64,000 bases of DNA from assembly GCF_016900355.1 (NCBI RefSeq), contig NZ_JACJKA010000017.1, positions 25,163 through 89,162 on the forward strand, given 5' to 3'. The notes below the pieces were generated by a model. The model made no database searches. It was not told the DNA's origin and saw only the letters and a program-made list of their open reading frames with translations. Made by a program: the position numbers and the translations under genes. The stretch is from Bacteroides mediterraneensis (GTDB lineage Bacteria > Bacteroidota > Bacteroidia > Bacteroidales > Bacteroidaceae). Shown here piece after piece: positions 26,785-35,608 of the stretch (positions are counted from its first letter, which is position 1; each line of letters opens with the position of its first letter).

Positions 26785-29157
26785 TTAATTATCTTGTTTC
26801 ATACACTCTACCGGATTTACCCGACTCAAGATCCAACCTTGCAGACAGACGATGAGTGCCGAGACACCCCATACCACCACCAACGGCCATACTAAAAGTC
26901 CGGCCGAAAGCGGGACACGGTAGGCAAACTGCTCCAGCCAATGCAGCATGAACCACACGCTAACGGGCATGGCCACCACATAGGCTACGAGAGCATAGAG
27001 GCAGAACGGCTTGTTAAGCAGCCAAATGATTTGCCCCCGAGTGGCCCCATGTACCTTGCGGATGCTGATTTCACGTATCCGCTGACGGGTAGCATACCAA
27101 GCAATGCCAAACAGTCCGAAACCTGTCAGCAACAGACCGATGACGGCATAGAACGTCAGGATATGCGACAAGGAAAGCACTTTCTGATTGCGTGCCATAA
27201 ACTCCTGATGCATGTCCGTGTATCTGAAAGGCTGGTTGGGATTCATCTCATTCCATACCGTCTCTATCTGACGCAAGGTCGCCTCACGGCTTTCCGGGCG
27301 AAGACGAAGTTGCAGATAGGCTCCCTTCTGCAAGTCACTTGCCGACAGCAGTGTGATGACAAGGGGCGTTACGGCTTCTTCCAATGAATTGATGGAAAAA
27401 TCACGCACCACACCACCTATCACAGCCAAGCTGTCTTGTGTTTCCGTATCGAACTCACGCAAGGCATGTCCCACGACCTCCGTACCCGCAGGCACCAACA
27501 GCCGGACAAAGCTTTCGTTCACCAGTACCGGAGAGGCCTGACGCTCCAACAGACGGGAAGGAGATTCTCCACTCAACTGTTCAATGCGTAAGGTGCGCAA
27601 CAATGTGGAGTCGCCTTCCAAGGTCAGCAGATTGGTACGCACTTCCTTCCCACCGGGACGCTGCACGTTCAACTGACGTATCCAGGCACTGAGTACCGAA
27701 GATTTGGAAAGTGTCATGGATTCAATGCCTTTCACCCGTTTCTCCAGTTCCGCCTTGAAAGGAGCCAACGGGGCCCCAAAGGCATCTCCTATCTCAATGC
27801 AGCCTTCGTAACGCGAAGCCCGTTGGCGGGTCAGTTCCATCTGGTTGCGGGCTGTCAGCGTAGCCAGCAACAAACCGATGGAAATCACAAACTGCACCGT
27901 TACCAGTACCGCCACAAAGCGCTGCTTGCGCCGGCCACTGTAAAGCGTACGGTATTCCGTGAACGACAAGCGTGACAGGCGATAGCTGATGTACCATGCC
28001 GGTATTACCGACATCAACAGAATAAACAACAGCAACCACGGCAGCATCTGACTACTGAAGAAGAACGTCATGGTCAACCGCGAACCCAACAAGTCATTAA
28101 ACAGTGACAAGCAATCGTTCACCAGCAAAATGGACAGCCCGAACGCCAGCACCACCGTCAGGAAAGCATCCCCGAAAAGTTGCAGACGAATATTGCGCAA
28201 GGTAGCCCCCATCAATTTCTCCACATGAATCATACGCAGCTGTTGCAGCAAGCGGATCAAACTCATGTTGGTATAGTTGCAGCAGGCAATGACCAGTATC
28301 AGCACGGCTGCCAGCAGACTGATGTAGAGAGTCTGCACGGGTGTCTGACTGACAAAGTCGAGTGTCTGCTGAGAAGCATCGTCAGGAGTCGTGAAACAAA
28401 TGGCATCCAGCGGGTCCAGGTAATATTTCGTCTGACCGGGCATAAATGTAGGCACCTTGTCCGCGTTCAGCTTATCGGCCAAACGAGCGGCATCCGTACC
28501 CGGAGTCAACTTCAGCAACGTAGGGCCTCCCCAAAACAAATCCGGATCATTCGCAGTCAGCATGTCAAATTGCAGAAGCGACTGTTCGCGTTCCTTCAGC
28601 ACCGCCGTCACTTCGTATGTACAGGTACCCCCGTAGGCTAAATGTACCTCCACCTGCTTTCCGATGGCTTGCCTTTCTCCAAAAAGGCTACGGGCACATG
28701 CCGTACTCAAGGCCATCTTCCCCGGCTGACGAAGTACCTGCTCCAAGCTGCCTTCCGCCGTACGATAGTCAAAAAAGTGAGTCAAAGTCGTATCCGCCGA
28801 AAGTAGCATGAAATCCCTCTCCACCTTCTGTCCATCCACCTTACAATATAGCATATCCAGTTTTCCAAGGCGCAAAAAATCTTCCACCTCCGCATAACTT
28901 TCCTTCAATCTCGGAGGAATCTCAGCCGCCGCATACGCCACCCGTTTCCCATCCGTCATCGGGTCATCCTGCTGCAGGAAAAACAGACGGTCACGGTCCG
29001 GATTATGCCCTTCCAACCCATGCTCATGCACAAAGTACGTCATCAGCAAGTTGGTACAGGCTAATCCCAATGCCAGACTGGCTACCGAAACAAGGAAAAA
29101 CACCTTGTTCCGCCACCAGCTTCGCAGAATCATTTTCAGTGTGACATTCAGTATCAT
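26785..29157 (-). CDS. ABC permease E (FtsX/MacB-like, two-module)
   Basis: 790 residues. First membrane helix about 18-40, large periplasmic MacB-type domain, three helices about 280-400, then a second module with its own periplasmic domain and three C-terminal helices. Cytoplasmic coupling motifs: RMIHVEKLMGATLRNIR in the first module and RQRIREISIRKVHGATRGQI in the second. The C-terminus is the family end SRVNPVECMKQDN. It is the most divergent of the five at its N-terminus (LKMILRSWWRNKVFF). It lies next to the ATPase and so is the best candidate for its original partner. Confidence 0.93.
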   Translation of the reverse strand: MILNVTLKMILRSWWRNKVFFLVSVASLALGLACTNLLMTYFVHEHGLEGHNPDRDRLFFLQQDDPMTDGKRVAYAAAEIPPRLKESYAEVEDFLRLGKLDMLYCKVDGQKVERDFMLLSADTTLTHFFDYRTAEGSLEQVLRQPGKMALSTACARSLFGERQAIGKQVEVHLAYGGTCTYEVTAVLKEREQSLLQFDMLTANDPDLFWGGPTLLKLTPGTDAARLADKLNADKVPTFMPGQTKYYLDPLDAICFTTPDDASQQTLDFVSQTPVQTLYISLLAAVLILVIACCNYTNMSLIRLLQQLRMIHVEKLMGATLRNIRLQLFGDAFLTVVLAFGLSILLVNDCLSLFNDLLGSRLTMTFFFSSQMLPWLLLFILLMSVIPAWYISYRLSRLSFTEYRTLYSGRRKQRFVAVLVTVQFVISIGLLLATLTARNQMELTRQRASRYEGCIEIGDAFGAPLAPFKAELEKRVKGIESMTLSKSSVLSAWIRQLNVQRPGGKEVRTNLLTLEGDSTLLRTLRIEQLSGESPSRLLERQASPVLVNESFVRLLVPAGTEVVGHALREFDTETQDSLAVIGGVVRDFSINSLEEAVTPLVITLLSASDLQKGAYLQLRLRPESREATLRQIETVWNEMNPNQPFRYTDMHQEFMARNQKVLSLSHILTFYAVIGLLLTGFGLFGIAWYATRQRIREISIRKVHGATRGQIIWLLNKPFCLYALVAYVVAMPVSVWFMLHWLEQFAYRVPLSAGLLVWPLVVVWGVSALIVCLQGWILSRVNPVECMKQDN

Positions 29158-29179
29158 TTATTGTCAATTTAATACGTTA

Positions 29180-30727
29180 TTATTCTGTCAGACGGATGCC
29201 TTCGATATGGTATCCCCCTTCCACGTGCTCGCCTTCCGAAAAGTCAAACCAACGGGTATCTTTGGGCAGCGGAGCAAAATAGAGCGTGAAATCCATTTCT
29301 CCGCTATCGGGCATAAACACTTGCTCATCTATCGTGAAACCTTCACTGCGCAGGAGCGGATAGTTTACACCCTTATCCGACATCAAAAAAGTCGCTTTGT
29401 CCAGCCGAATCCAATAGTTTGGAATATACCTTGCATGCACGCGAAGCACCGTAGCCGAGTCAGTCAGTTCCACCTGACGGATGGTCAGCACATCCACTTT
29501 CTCTGTTTTCTTCCGCGGATGATGCACCAGTTTGTGACCGTCTTTCCATTCGATACGCATCGGCTGTTTGGGAGCCAACATGCCTTCGACTTTCAACTTC
29601 AACAGGCCCTTCCCATATCCACTCCAGCTGTCAATTACCTTTCCTTCCGGAGAAATCAACACAAAATGAGGAATTCCTATGACGCCATAACGGGCATACA
29701 ATCCGTTGGTTTCCTCCAAATCGTTCCAGTTATTCCAAGTCATGGCATGCGATTTAGAAGCCTCTTCCCATCCCTTCCGGTTCTCAATGCTCAAGCTGAC
29801 CACCTCCAAGCTGTCCTTGTACCTCTCGCTGATTTCTTTCAGCTCCGGCTGTGACATGATGCAAGGGCCGCATCCCCGGCTCCAGAAATCCAGCAGGACG
29901 TATTTTCCGCGAAACTCAGCCAGGCGATGAACCTTGCCTTCCAAATCATACATATCCGCATCGGCCGCTTCCTCGCCCGCCTTGACCACAGTCGGCGGAT
30001 TCAAGGCCAGATACACACTCTTCCCAATGGACGTTTCTTTCTGTGCGTCATCCAGCAGGTTGTACAACTGCTGCACTTCTTTTTTATACGGATAATCTTT
30101 ACGGAACTTAACCGACATCCCCATCCGATGCAATTCACCCATCCAGGCTGCATTAATCGGCGATTGTTTCATAATCGCAATATTATGCTGGGCAATCTGA
30201 TCACTCAACTTCTCTGTCAGCTGTTGCAGACTGTCTGCTTGCGCACGGGCCTGTTCTTTGTTTCCTCCCTGCGCAGCCGACCTCATCAGTGCAAACTCTT
30301 GCATGGTCAACCGCTGAAATTCCTCCCATTCCTTATGGGAAGCCTGTATCAGCTGCTGCTGGAATTGCTGCTCCTTGACATCGCTCTCTACTTTCCAGGA
30401 GTAAATATAAGGATTCTCTCCTTGTATGAGCAGATGACTGCCAGGATTTACCCATAGTTCAAGCAACATGGGTGGGAATTTCGTATCATCACGTGCCATC
30501 AAGCCATAACCTTCCAGCTCGTTTCCGGCGGTAGTCAGTTCAAAACGGAATGTCCCGTTCTGCAGCGTATCGGTAGCTGCCATACTCCCCACGTTACCCT
30601 CTTGCTTCATCAAATAGAACACGGTTCCGTCGGGAATATTCTTCAACTGACCTTCCACCACAAATTTCTCTTGTGCCTGTGCCCCCAATGCACCTAAGAG
30701 CAGACAGGCTAATACTTGTTTTCTCAT
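29180..30727 (-). CDS. TlpA-type thioredoxin-like protein with DUF4369 domain
   Basis: 515 residues. A signal peptide (1-18, ALGAQAQ) directs export. The N-terminal beta domain (about 22-120, FVVEGQLKNIPDGTVFYL) is of the DUF4369 type, followed by a helical linker. The thioredoxin fold has the active site WSRGCGPC near residue 285 and VIGIPHFVLISPEGKVI with the cis-Pro. The last 130 residues form an extra beta domain ending GYHIEGIRLTE. It is likely a periplasmic thiol-disulfide enzyme. Its position between two permeases (36 and 22 bases from them) suggests that the exporter or its cargo needs disulfide control. Confidence 0.92.
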   Translation of the reverse strand: MRKQVLACLLLGALGAQAQEKFVVEGQLKNIPDGTVFYLMKQEGNVGSMAATDTLQNGTFRFELTTAGNELEGYGLMARDDTKFPPMLLELWVNPGSHLLIQGENPYIYSWKVESDVKEQQFQQQLIQASHKEWEEFQRLTMQEFALMRSAAQGGNKEQARAQADSLQQLTEKLSDQIAQHNIAIMKQSPINAAWMGELHRMGMSVKFRKDYPYKKEVQQLYNLLDDAQKETSIGKSVYLALNPPTVVKAGEEAADADMYDLEGKVHRLAEFRGKYVLLDFWSRGCGPCIMSQPELKEISERYKDSLEVVSLSIENRKGWEEASKSHAMTWNNWNDLEETNGLYARYGVIGIPHFVLISPEGKVIDSWSGYGKGLLKLKVEGMLAPKQPMRIEWKDGHKLVHHPRKKTEKVDVLTIRQVELTDSATVLRVHARYIPNYWIRLDKATFLMSDKGVNYPLLRSEGFTIDEQVFMPDSGEMDFTLYFAPLPKDTRWFDFSEGEHVEGGYHIEGIRLTE

Positions 30728-30763
30728 GGTTATTTATTCATTTTAGGTTATTATACTATTGTA

Positions 30764-33172
30764 TTACTCCCGCTTAATTTCTTCTGCCGGATTCACCCGG
30801 GACACCTGCCAAATACGGAAAGCTACCGTGAGGGCAACCAACAAGGAGACACACAGGAAGAGGCAAAAATAGAAAGCCACCCCATGCCGGAAGAACACCG
30901 TGTACAAGGTACTAAACTGCCTCAACAAGAATTCAACCAACACAAATCCCCACACAGCCGTCACCGTCAGTAAAGTCACATAAAGCCGAGCAAACAGCCA
31001 AATTATCTGACGCATTCCGGCACCGTTAATCTTTCGGATAGCCATCTCCTTCCGCCGATATTCCGTGTCGATGGTCACGGCTGAATACACGCCCAACAAC
31101 GAAATCACCAGCACTACTACCGAAAAGAACAATACAATTCCGCGGAGCTTGAACTCAAGCGCCTGTGACTCACGGATGTCGTCCATGAACGTGCTGACCT
31201 TCACTTCCACACTTTCCGGCAACGTCTTTTTCAGTATCTTCCTGACCTCCTGAGATACGGTTTCCACCTGCCCCTCCTTACATTTCACATAACAATGCCC
31301 ACAATAATCGTCGAACCCGCTCAGGAGAAATATAAATCCTTCACTATCATAATACACACTGGACACAAATGTCTGGCACACTCCTTGAATCGTGTAGGCT
31401 TCTCCGTCATAATTATAAAGCGGTTTCCCCATGATGTCCTTCCCGAGACGACGAGACAGAGCCTCGTCTATCACCAAATCGGACAACTCACGCGGCGTAT
31501 ATCCCGACCGTATCGGAATGTGCATGAAACGAAAGAAACCGGGAGTTATACGCATCACATTTACATCCACATGACTGTCTCTATTGTCTTTCTCCGTATA
31601 CATGCCCGTACCAGAAACGCCTCTCAAATAATTGATGTCGGCCAGAAGTACCTCTTCGACTCCCGACAAGTTTTTAAACTGATGTATCAGATCCAGCTTC
31701 TGCACAGTGTTCATAAAAGAAAAATCCATCGGAATGCTCAATATCTGCTCTTTCTCCTCCAAACTCAATGTCCCGAACAAGGTACGTCCTGTTTTATCCG
31801 ACTGTAGATAAAGCGCCGCTGCCAGTGAGATAAAAACCCAACAGATGAACAACTGCACTCCCAACCACAGATTCCGCAGCCGTCTCTTTCCTCCCCGGTG
31901 TACACCGCCCGATACCCCCGCATGCACCTGCGTGCGACGTACCTTCCACACGACTATTCCACACACCCAAGCACATACTCCCAACAGGCCAGCCAGATAC
32001 TCAAAGCTCTGTACCATCAGTAGAGAAGTATCAAACTGCAAAGACAAACCGGCCATTTCCAGCCTCAACCAAGGAGCCATCACCTCGATGCAGACACCGG
32101 TCAACAGACCGGCCAGCAAAACCAACAAGGCAGACTGTGTGAACAGTTGGACAAAAAGACTGCCTCCAGACGCTCCCGCCATTCGCCGGATACTGAATTC
32201 ACGCATACGAGTAAGAAAAGACCCCACGAGCAAATGAAAGAAATTAAGCAAGGCCACCAGCAAAATCAATACCCCGGCTACCATCGTAGTCCATACCATC
32301 GTACGAAGCAGTCCCCCATTCCAGCCCCTATCTCCCATCGGATGAGCTTCCACCGCAAAGCTTGTATCATGCATCCGATGCGTCTGTTTGCTGCGATAAA
32401 ACCACTCATTGAGTTGCTCCGGAGTAAAACCTTTACGCAGCAACGCATACGTAAAGGAACTGATAATGGCATAACGGGCATCATTCTGGATGATTCCTTC
32501 CGAATCGTTGAGGGAAAACATATCCAGATGCTCCATAAAAGCAATACTGTTGTTCTCTGGAATATCCTCAATCACTGCCTGAATAGTATAAACCGTTCCC
32601 CCGGTACGTGGAGTAGAATCCGGCGAAGTGTACAACCGGCGCATCAGTACCAGCTGTTTTCCTACCGCCTGACGAATATCCCCATATACCCGGCGTGCCA
32701 TGCTCTCACTCACGACCAATGAATTTGGCATCATCTTAGCTACCTCAGCCGAACCGCACAAAATTTGAGGAGTCAGTACCTGAAAGAAGGAAGAATCCGT
32801 CTCTGCCACGGCGAAGGAATAAGGTAACTGCTTCCCGTCGGGCATCTCCACGTTGAAAGGCCGTTCTATCGGTGAATAATCCACCACACATAATGCCTCA
32901 ATCCCATCCGGCTTTTGAAGACGCAGTTCCTCGGCCAATGTCGCAGGAGTACAATTCAACACTTTCCCTTCTTTCATGTCACGAATATTGAGTTCGGCAA
33001 TCCGTTCATAGTTTGCAAAACAATGATTCATGCTGAAAGCATAACGGACCACGTAGAGACAGATACTGAAACACAGCAAGGCCACCCCTACTCCGACCAA
33101 CGCAATCAGATGCTGTGTCTTGTATTTCCACAAATTACGGAAAGCTACTTTCAAATAATGTGCAATCATCAT
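30764..33172 (-). CDS. ABC permease D (FtsX/MacB-like, two-module)
   Basis: 802 residues, the longest of the five. It starts with two Met codons in a row; the second (33169) gives the MIAHYLK start shared with permease A. Coupling motifs: REFSIRRMAGASGGSLF after the first module and EYRRKEMAIRKINGAGMRQI after the second. The family ending is SRVNPAEEIKRE. The periplasmic domains are the most divergent part between the paralogues. Adjacent to permease C with a 15-base gap. Confidence 0.93.
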   Translation of the reverse strand: MMIAHYLKVAFRNLWKYKTQHLIALVGVGVALLCFSICLYVVRYAFSMNHCFANYERIAELNIRDMKEGKVLNCTPATLAEELRLQKPDGIEALCVVDYSPIERPFNVEMPDGKQLPYSFAVAETDSSFFQVLTPQILCGSAEVAKMMPNSLVVSESMARRVYGDIRQAVGKQLVLMRRLYTSPDSTPRTGGTVYTIQAVIEDIPENNSIAFMEHLDMFSLNDSEGIIQNDARYAIISSFTYALLRKGFTPEQLNEWFYRSKQTHRMHDTSFAVEAHPMGDRGWNGGLLRTMVWTTMVAGVLILLVALLNFFHLLVGSFLTRMREFSIRRMAGASGGSLFVQLFTQSALLVLLAGLLTGVCIEVMAPWLRLEMAGLSLQFDTSLLMVQSFEYLAGLLGVCAWVCGIVVWKVRRTQVHAGVSGGVHRGGKRRLRNLWLGVQLFICWVFISLAAALYLQSDKTGRTLFGTLSLEEKEQILSIPMDFSFMNTVQKLDLIHQFKNLSGVEEVLLADINYLRGVSGTGMYTEKDNRDSHVDVNVMRITPGFFRFMHIPIRSGYTPRELSDLVIDEALSRRLGKDIMGKPLYNYDGEAYTIQGVCQTFVSSVYYDSEGFIFLLSGFDDYCGHCYVKCKEGQVETVSQEVRKILKKTLPESVEVKVSTFMDDIRESQALEFKLRGIVLFFSVVVLVISLLGVYSAVTIDTEYRRKEMAIRKINGAGMRQIIWLFARLYVTLLTVTAVWGFVLVEFLLRQFSTLYTVFFRHGVAFYFCLFLCVSLLVALTVAFRIWQVSRVNPAEEIKRE

Positions 33173-33187
33173 AAGTTCATTCTTTTA

Positions 33188-35569
33188 TTATTCACTTTTC
33201 ATTACTTCACTCGGATTGATGCGGGAAGCCTTGTGCACCTGCCAGAGCAACGTAGCCACGGAAATCACCGCCACTATCAGGAAGGCTGTCAGGAACAGAC
33301 CTACCGTCACCGGAGCCTTCACCACCAAATCGGCGGTATAGTAGTGAATGGCCAGCCAAGCCAACGGTACTGCCACCACGGCTGCCAGCAACAGCATCCC
33401 CACATAACGACGGAGCAACAGCACATACAGGTCTTTCAGCATGGCACCGTTCACCTTGCGGATGGCAATCTCGCGGTAACGCTGGCGGATATCGAACAGG
33501 GAAATGCCGAACAACCCCAGACAGGAAATGACGATGGCGATAAAGGCAAACGAAGTGTAAAGCACTGCCAGCCGACGGTCTGCCGCATACATCTGTTTCA
33601 CCTGATTGGAAAACAACGTATATTCAAACTCTTCGGTACCATACACCTCACGTTCCACTTTTTTCAAGTAATCTATCACCGCAGCCAGACGTCCCGGACG
33701 GAATGACAACGTATAAAGATCACCGGAAAAACTATTTCGCACCACAAATACCATCGGATGTACCCCCGCACTGATATGTCCATCATAGTAATCGTCGATG
33801 ACCGCCACAATAGGATGCGCTTCAGGGTTTTGAGCCCTCATCTTGTCATCTTCATACATCAATGTAGCTCCTTGACAGGAATCATACCCCAACGCCTTCA
33901 GTGCCGCACGGTTCACCACATAATACTCCTCGTCCCCATCTTCTTCCTCCTTCATTGCGGGAAGCGCTCCCTCTACAAAACGCAATTCATAAAGCCGGAA
34001 GAAAGAAGGAGTGGCATACCACATATACAAAAAAGCCGTACGCCCGTTATTTCCTATAAACTTCATTCCAAAATCACTGGAGGTCAGTGCAGATTGATCC
34101 GCTACCCAATACTCAACATCAGGGCAAGCTTTCATCTTGTCATCAAGCTGTTTCACTCGCTGCATGCGTGCCTGTATGTCTTCCGGACTCCGATAAGAAG
34201 AGAAATCCTTCGACTCGTGGGCCAGATGCGCCACTAAAATATTCTCCGTACGATACCCCGGGTCTGTATGCAGCAAAGTATCAAGCTGACGGTTAAAATA
34301 AAATGCCAGAACCACCAGTATCAAGGTAAGTACATACTGCAACACCAGCAGTCCCATTCTCGCCCGTACCGACTGCCCGGCCGTACTCACCAAACGGATG
34401 CCGACGGAAGGCAAGATACGCGTGAAACGGAAATACGGATAAAGCGAGGCTACCAGCGGCAGGAATACAAGTAACGCCAAGGACAAATACACATCGAAAG
34501 CTGTATAGGGGAAATCAAACCCGAAAAAGCGGGACACAGGTACCCGGGTCAGTTCAATGCATACCCACGCAAGCAACACCGCCAAAGCGGAAAGCAGAAA
34601 ATTCTCGGCAAAAATCTGTGCAAAGACAGCTCCTCTTCCTGCTCCAAACACCCGGCGTATACCATATTCGTGCGTGCGTTTGAGCATAAAAATCATGTAA
34701 AGGTTGATGAAGTTCAGCAACCCGGTAACCAGCAGCAACGCACAAATACCCATGAATATCTGCAACTGCCCCCAATCTCCCCATACATAAATAGATGCTT
34801 TATCCCTTATTTCCAACTTGGAAAAGTAACATTCTTTCAAAGGTACGAAACGAAAGGTGTACACCCGTGTATCCGACGGATAGTGCGGATTTAGGCTGCG
34901 TGGATGTTTCCCTACTTGATTAAGCTTATTCATATCTGCTCCGGGCACAAAACGATACAAATCCAACGGCATCTTCTCCCACCTATTGGAAGAAGTATTT
35001 GCCAGAAGCAAATCGAAATTCAGCCAGGTCTTGTTGGTAGGAGAGCCAATCACTCCTTTCACCACATATTCTTGTCCGTTGGAATAAGCGATTGTCTTTC
35101 CGACAGGGTTGTCCGACCCAAAAACCTCCCGTGCATACGATTGGGTCAGTACCACCGAAGAAGGATCAGTCAGATTCTTTTCTCCCTGTATCAACGGATA
35201 AGAGAACAGTTGAAAAAACGTACTGTCCGTAGCAAGGGCATCGCAACGGTAACGGTGTCCCTCACTGACCAGAAAATCATTCTCCAACGGAACAAAACTA
35301 CATTTCGTTTCTATCAGTTCTGGAGCAATCAGTACACTGTCATTCCGATAAGCTGCATAAGAGCCCCAATATACCCCTCCCGACACATTCACTTGCACGG
35401 CATATACATTTTCCCGGTCCACACAATGGGTATCGACCGTCAGTTCCCGATGAATGTATCGGAGCAAAATAATACAGCAGGCCAGACTGAAAGCCAGTCC
35501 CAACAGATTAATCAGAGTGTACGTCCGTGCACGGAGCAGGAAACGTAAGGCATAGCGTAGTGTGTTCAT
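33188..35569 (-). CDS. ABC permease C (FtsX/MacB-like, two-module)
   Basis: 793 residues. The N-terminus RYALRFLLRARTYTLINLLG differs from the HYLK-WRN start of A, B and D. Coupling motifs are HEYGIRRVFGAGRGAVF and RQRYREIAIRKVNGAMLKDL; the end is SRINPSEVMKSE. The first periplasmic domain spans about 45-270, and the second module begins near residue 410 (LLVLQYVLTLILVVLAFYF). It lies 39 bases from permease B and 15 from D, with no visible promoter between them. Confidence 0.93.
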   Translation of the reverse strand: MNTLRYALRFLLRARTYTLINLLGLAFSLACCIILLRYIHRELTVDTHCVDRENVYAVQVNVSGGVYWGSYAAYRNDSVLIAPELIETKCSFVPLENDFLVSEGHRYRCDALATDSTFFQLFSYPLIQGEKNLTDPSSVVLTQSYAREVFGSDNPVGKTIAYSNGQEYVVKGVIGSPTNKTWLNFDLLLANTSSNRWEKMPLDLYRFVPGADMNKLNQVGKHPRSLNPHYPSDTRVYTFRFVPLKECYFSKLEIRDKASIYVWGDWGQLQIFMGICALLLVTGLLNFINLYMIFMLKRTHEYGIRRVFGAGRGAVFAQIFAENFLLSALAVLLAWVCIELTRVPVSRFFGFDFPYTAFDVYLSLALLVFLPLVASLYPYFRFTRILPSVGIRLVSTAGQSVRARMGLLVLQYVLTLILVVLAFYFNRQLDTLLHTDPGYRTENILVAHLAHESKDFSSYRSPEDIQARMQRVKQLDDKMKACPDVEYWVADQSALTSSDFGMKFIGNNGRTAFLYMWYATPSFFRLYELRFVEGALPAMKEEEDGDEEYYVVNRAALKALGYDSCQGATLMYEDDKMRAQNPEAHPIVAVIDDYYDGHISAGVHPMVFVVRNSFSGDLYTLSFRPGRLAAVIDYLKKVEREVYGTEEFEYTLFSNQVKQMYAADRRLAVLYTSFAFIAIVISCLGLFGISLFDIRQRYREIAIRKVNGAMLKDLYVLLLRRYVGMLLLAAVVAVPLAWLAIHYYTADLVVKAPVTVGLFLTAFLIVAVISVATLLWQVHKASRINPSEVMKSE

Positions 35570-35608
35570 ATTGTTTTCTTTTCTTAATTTCTATATCTAT
35601 ACATTATA

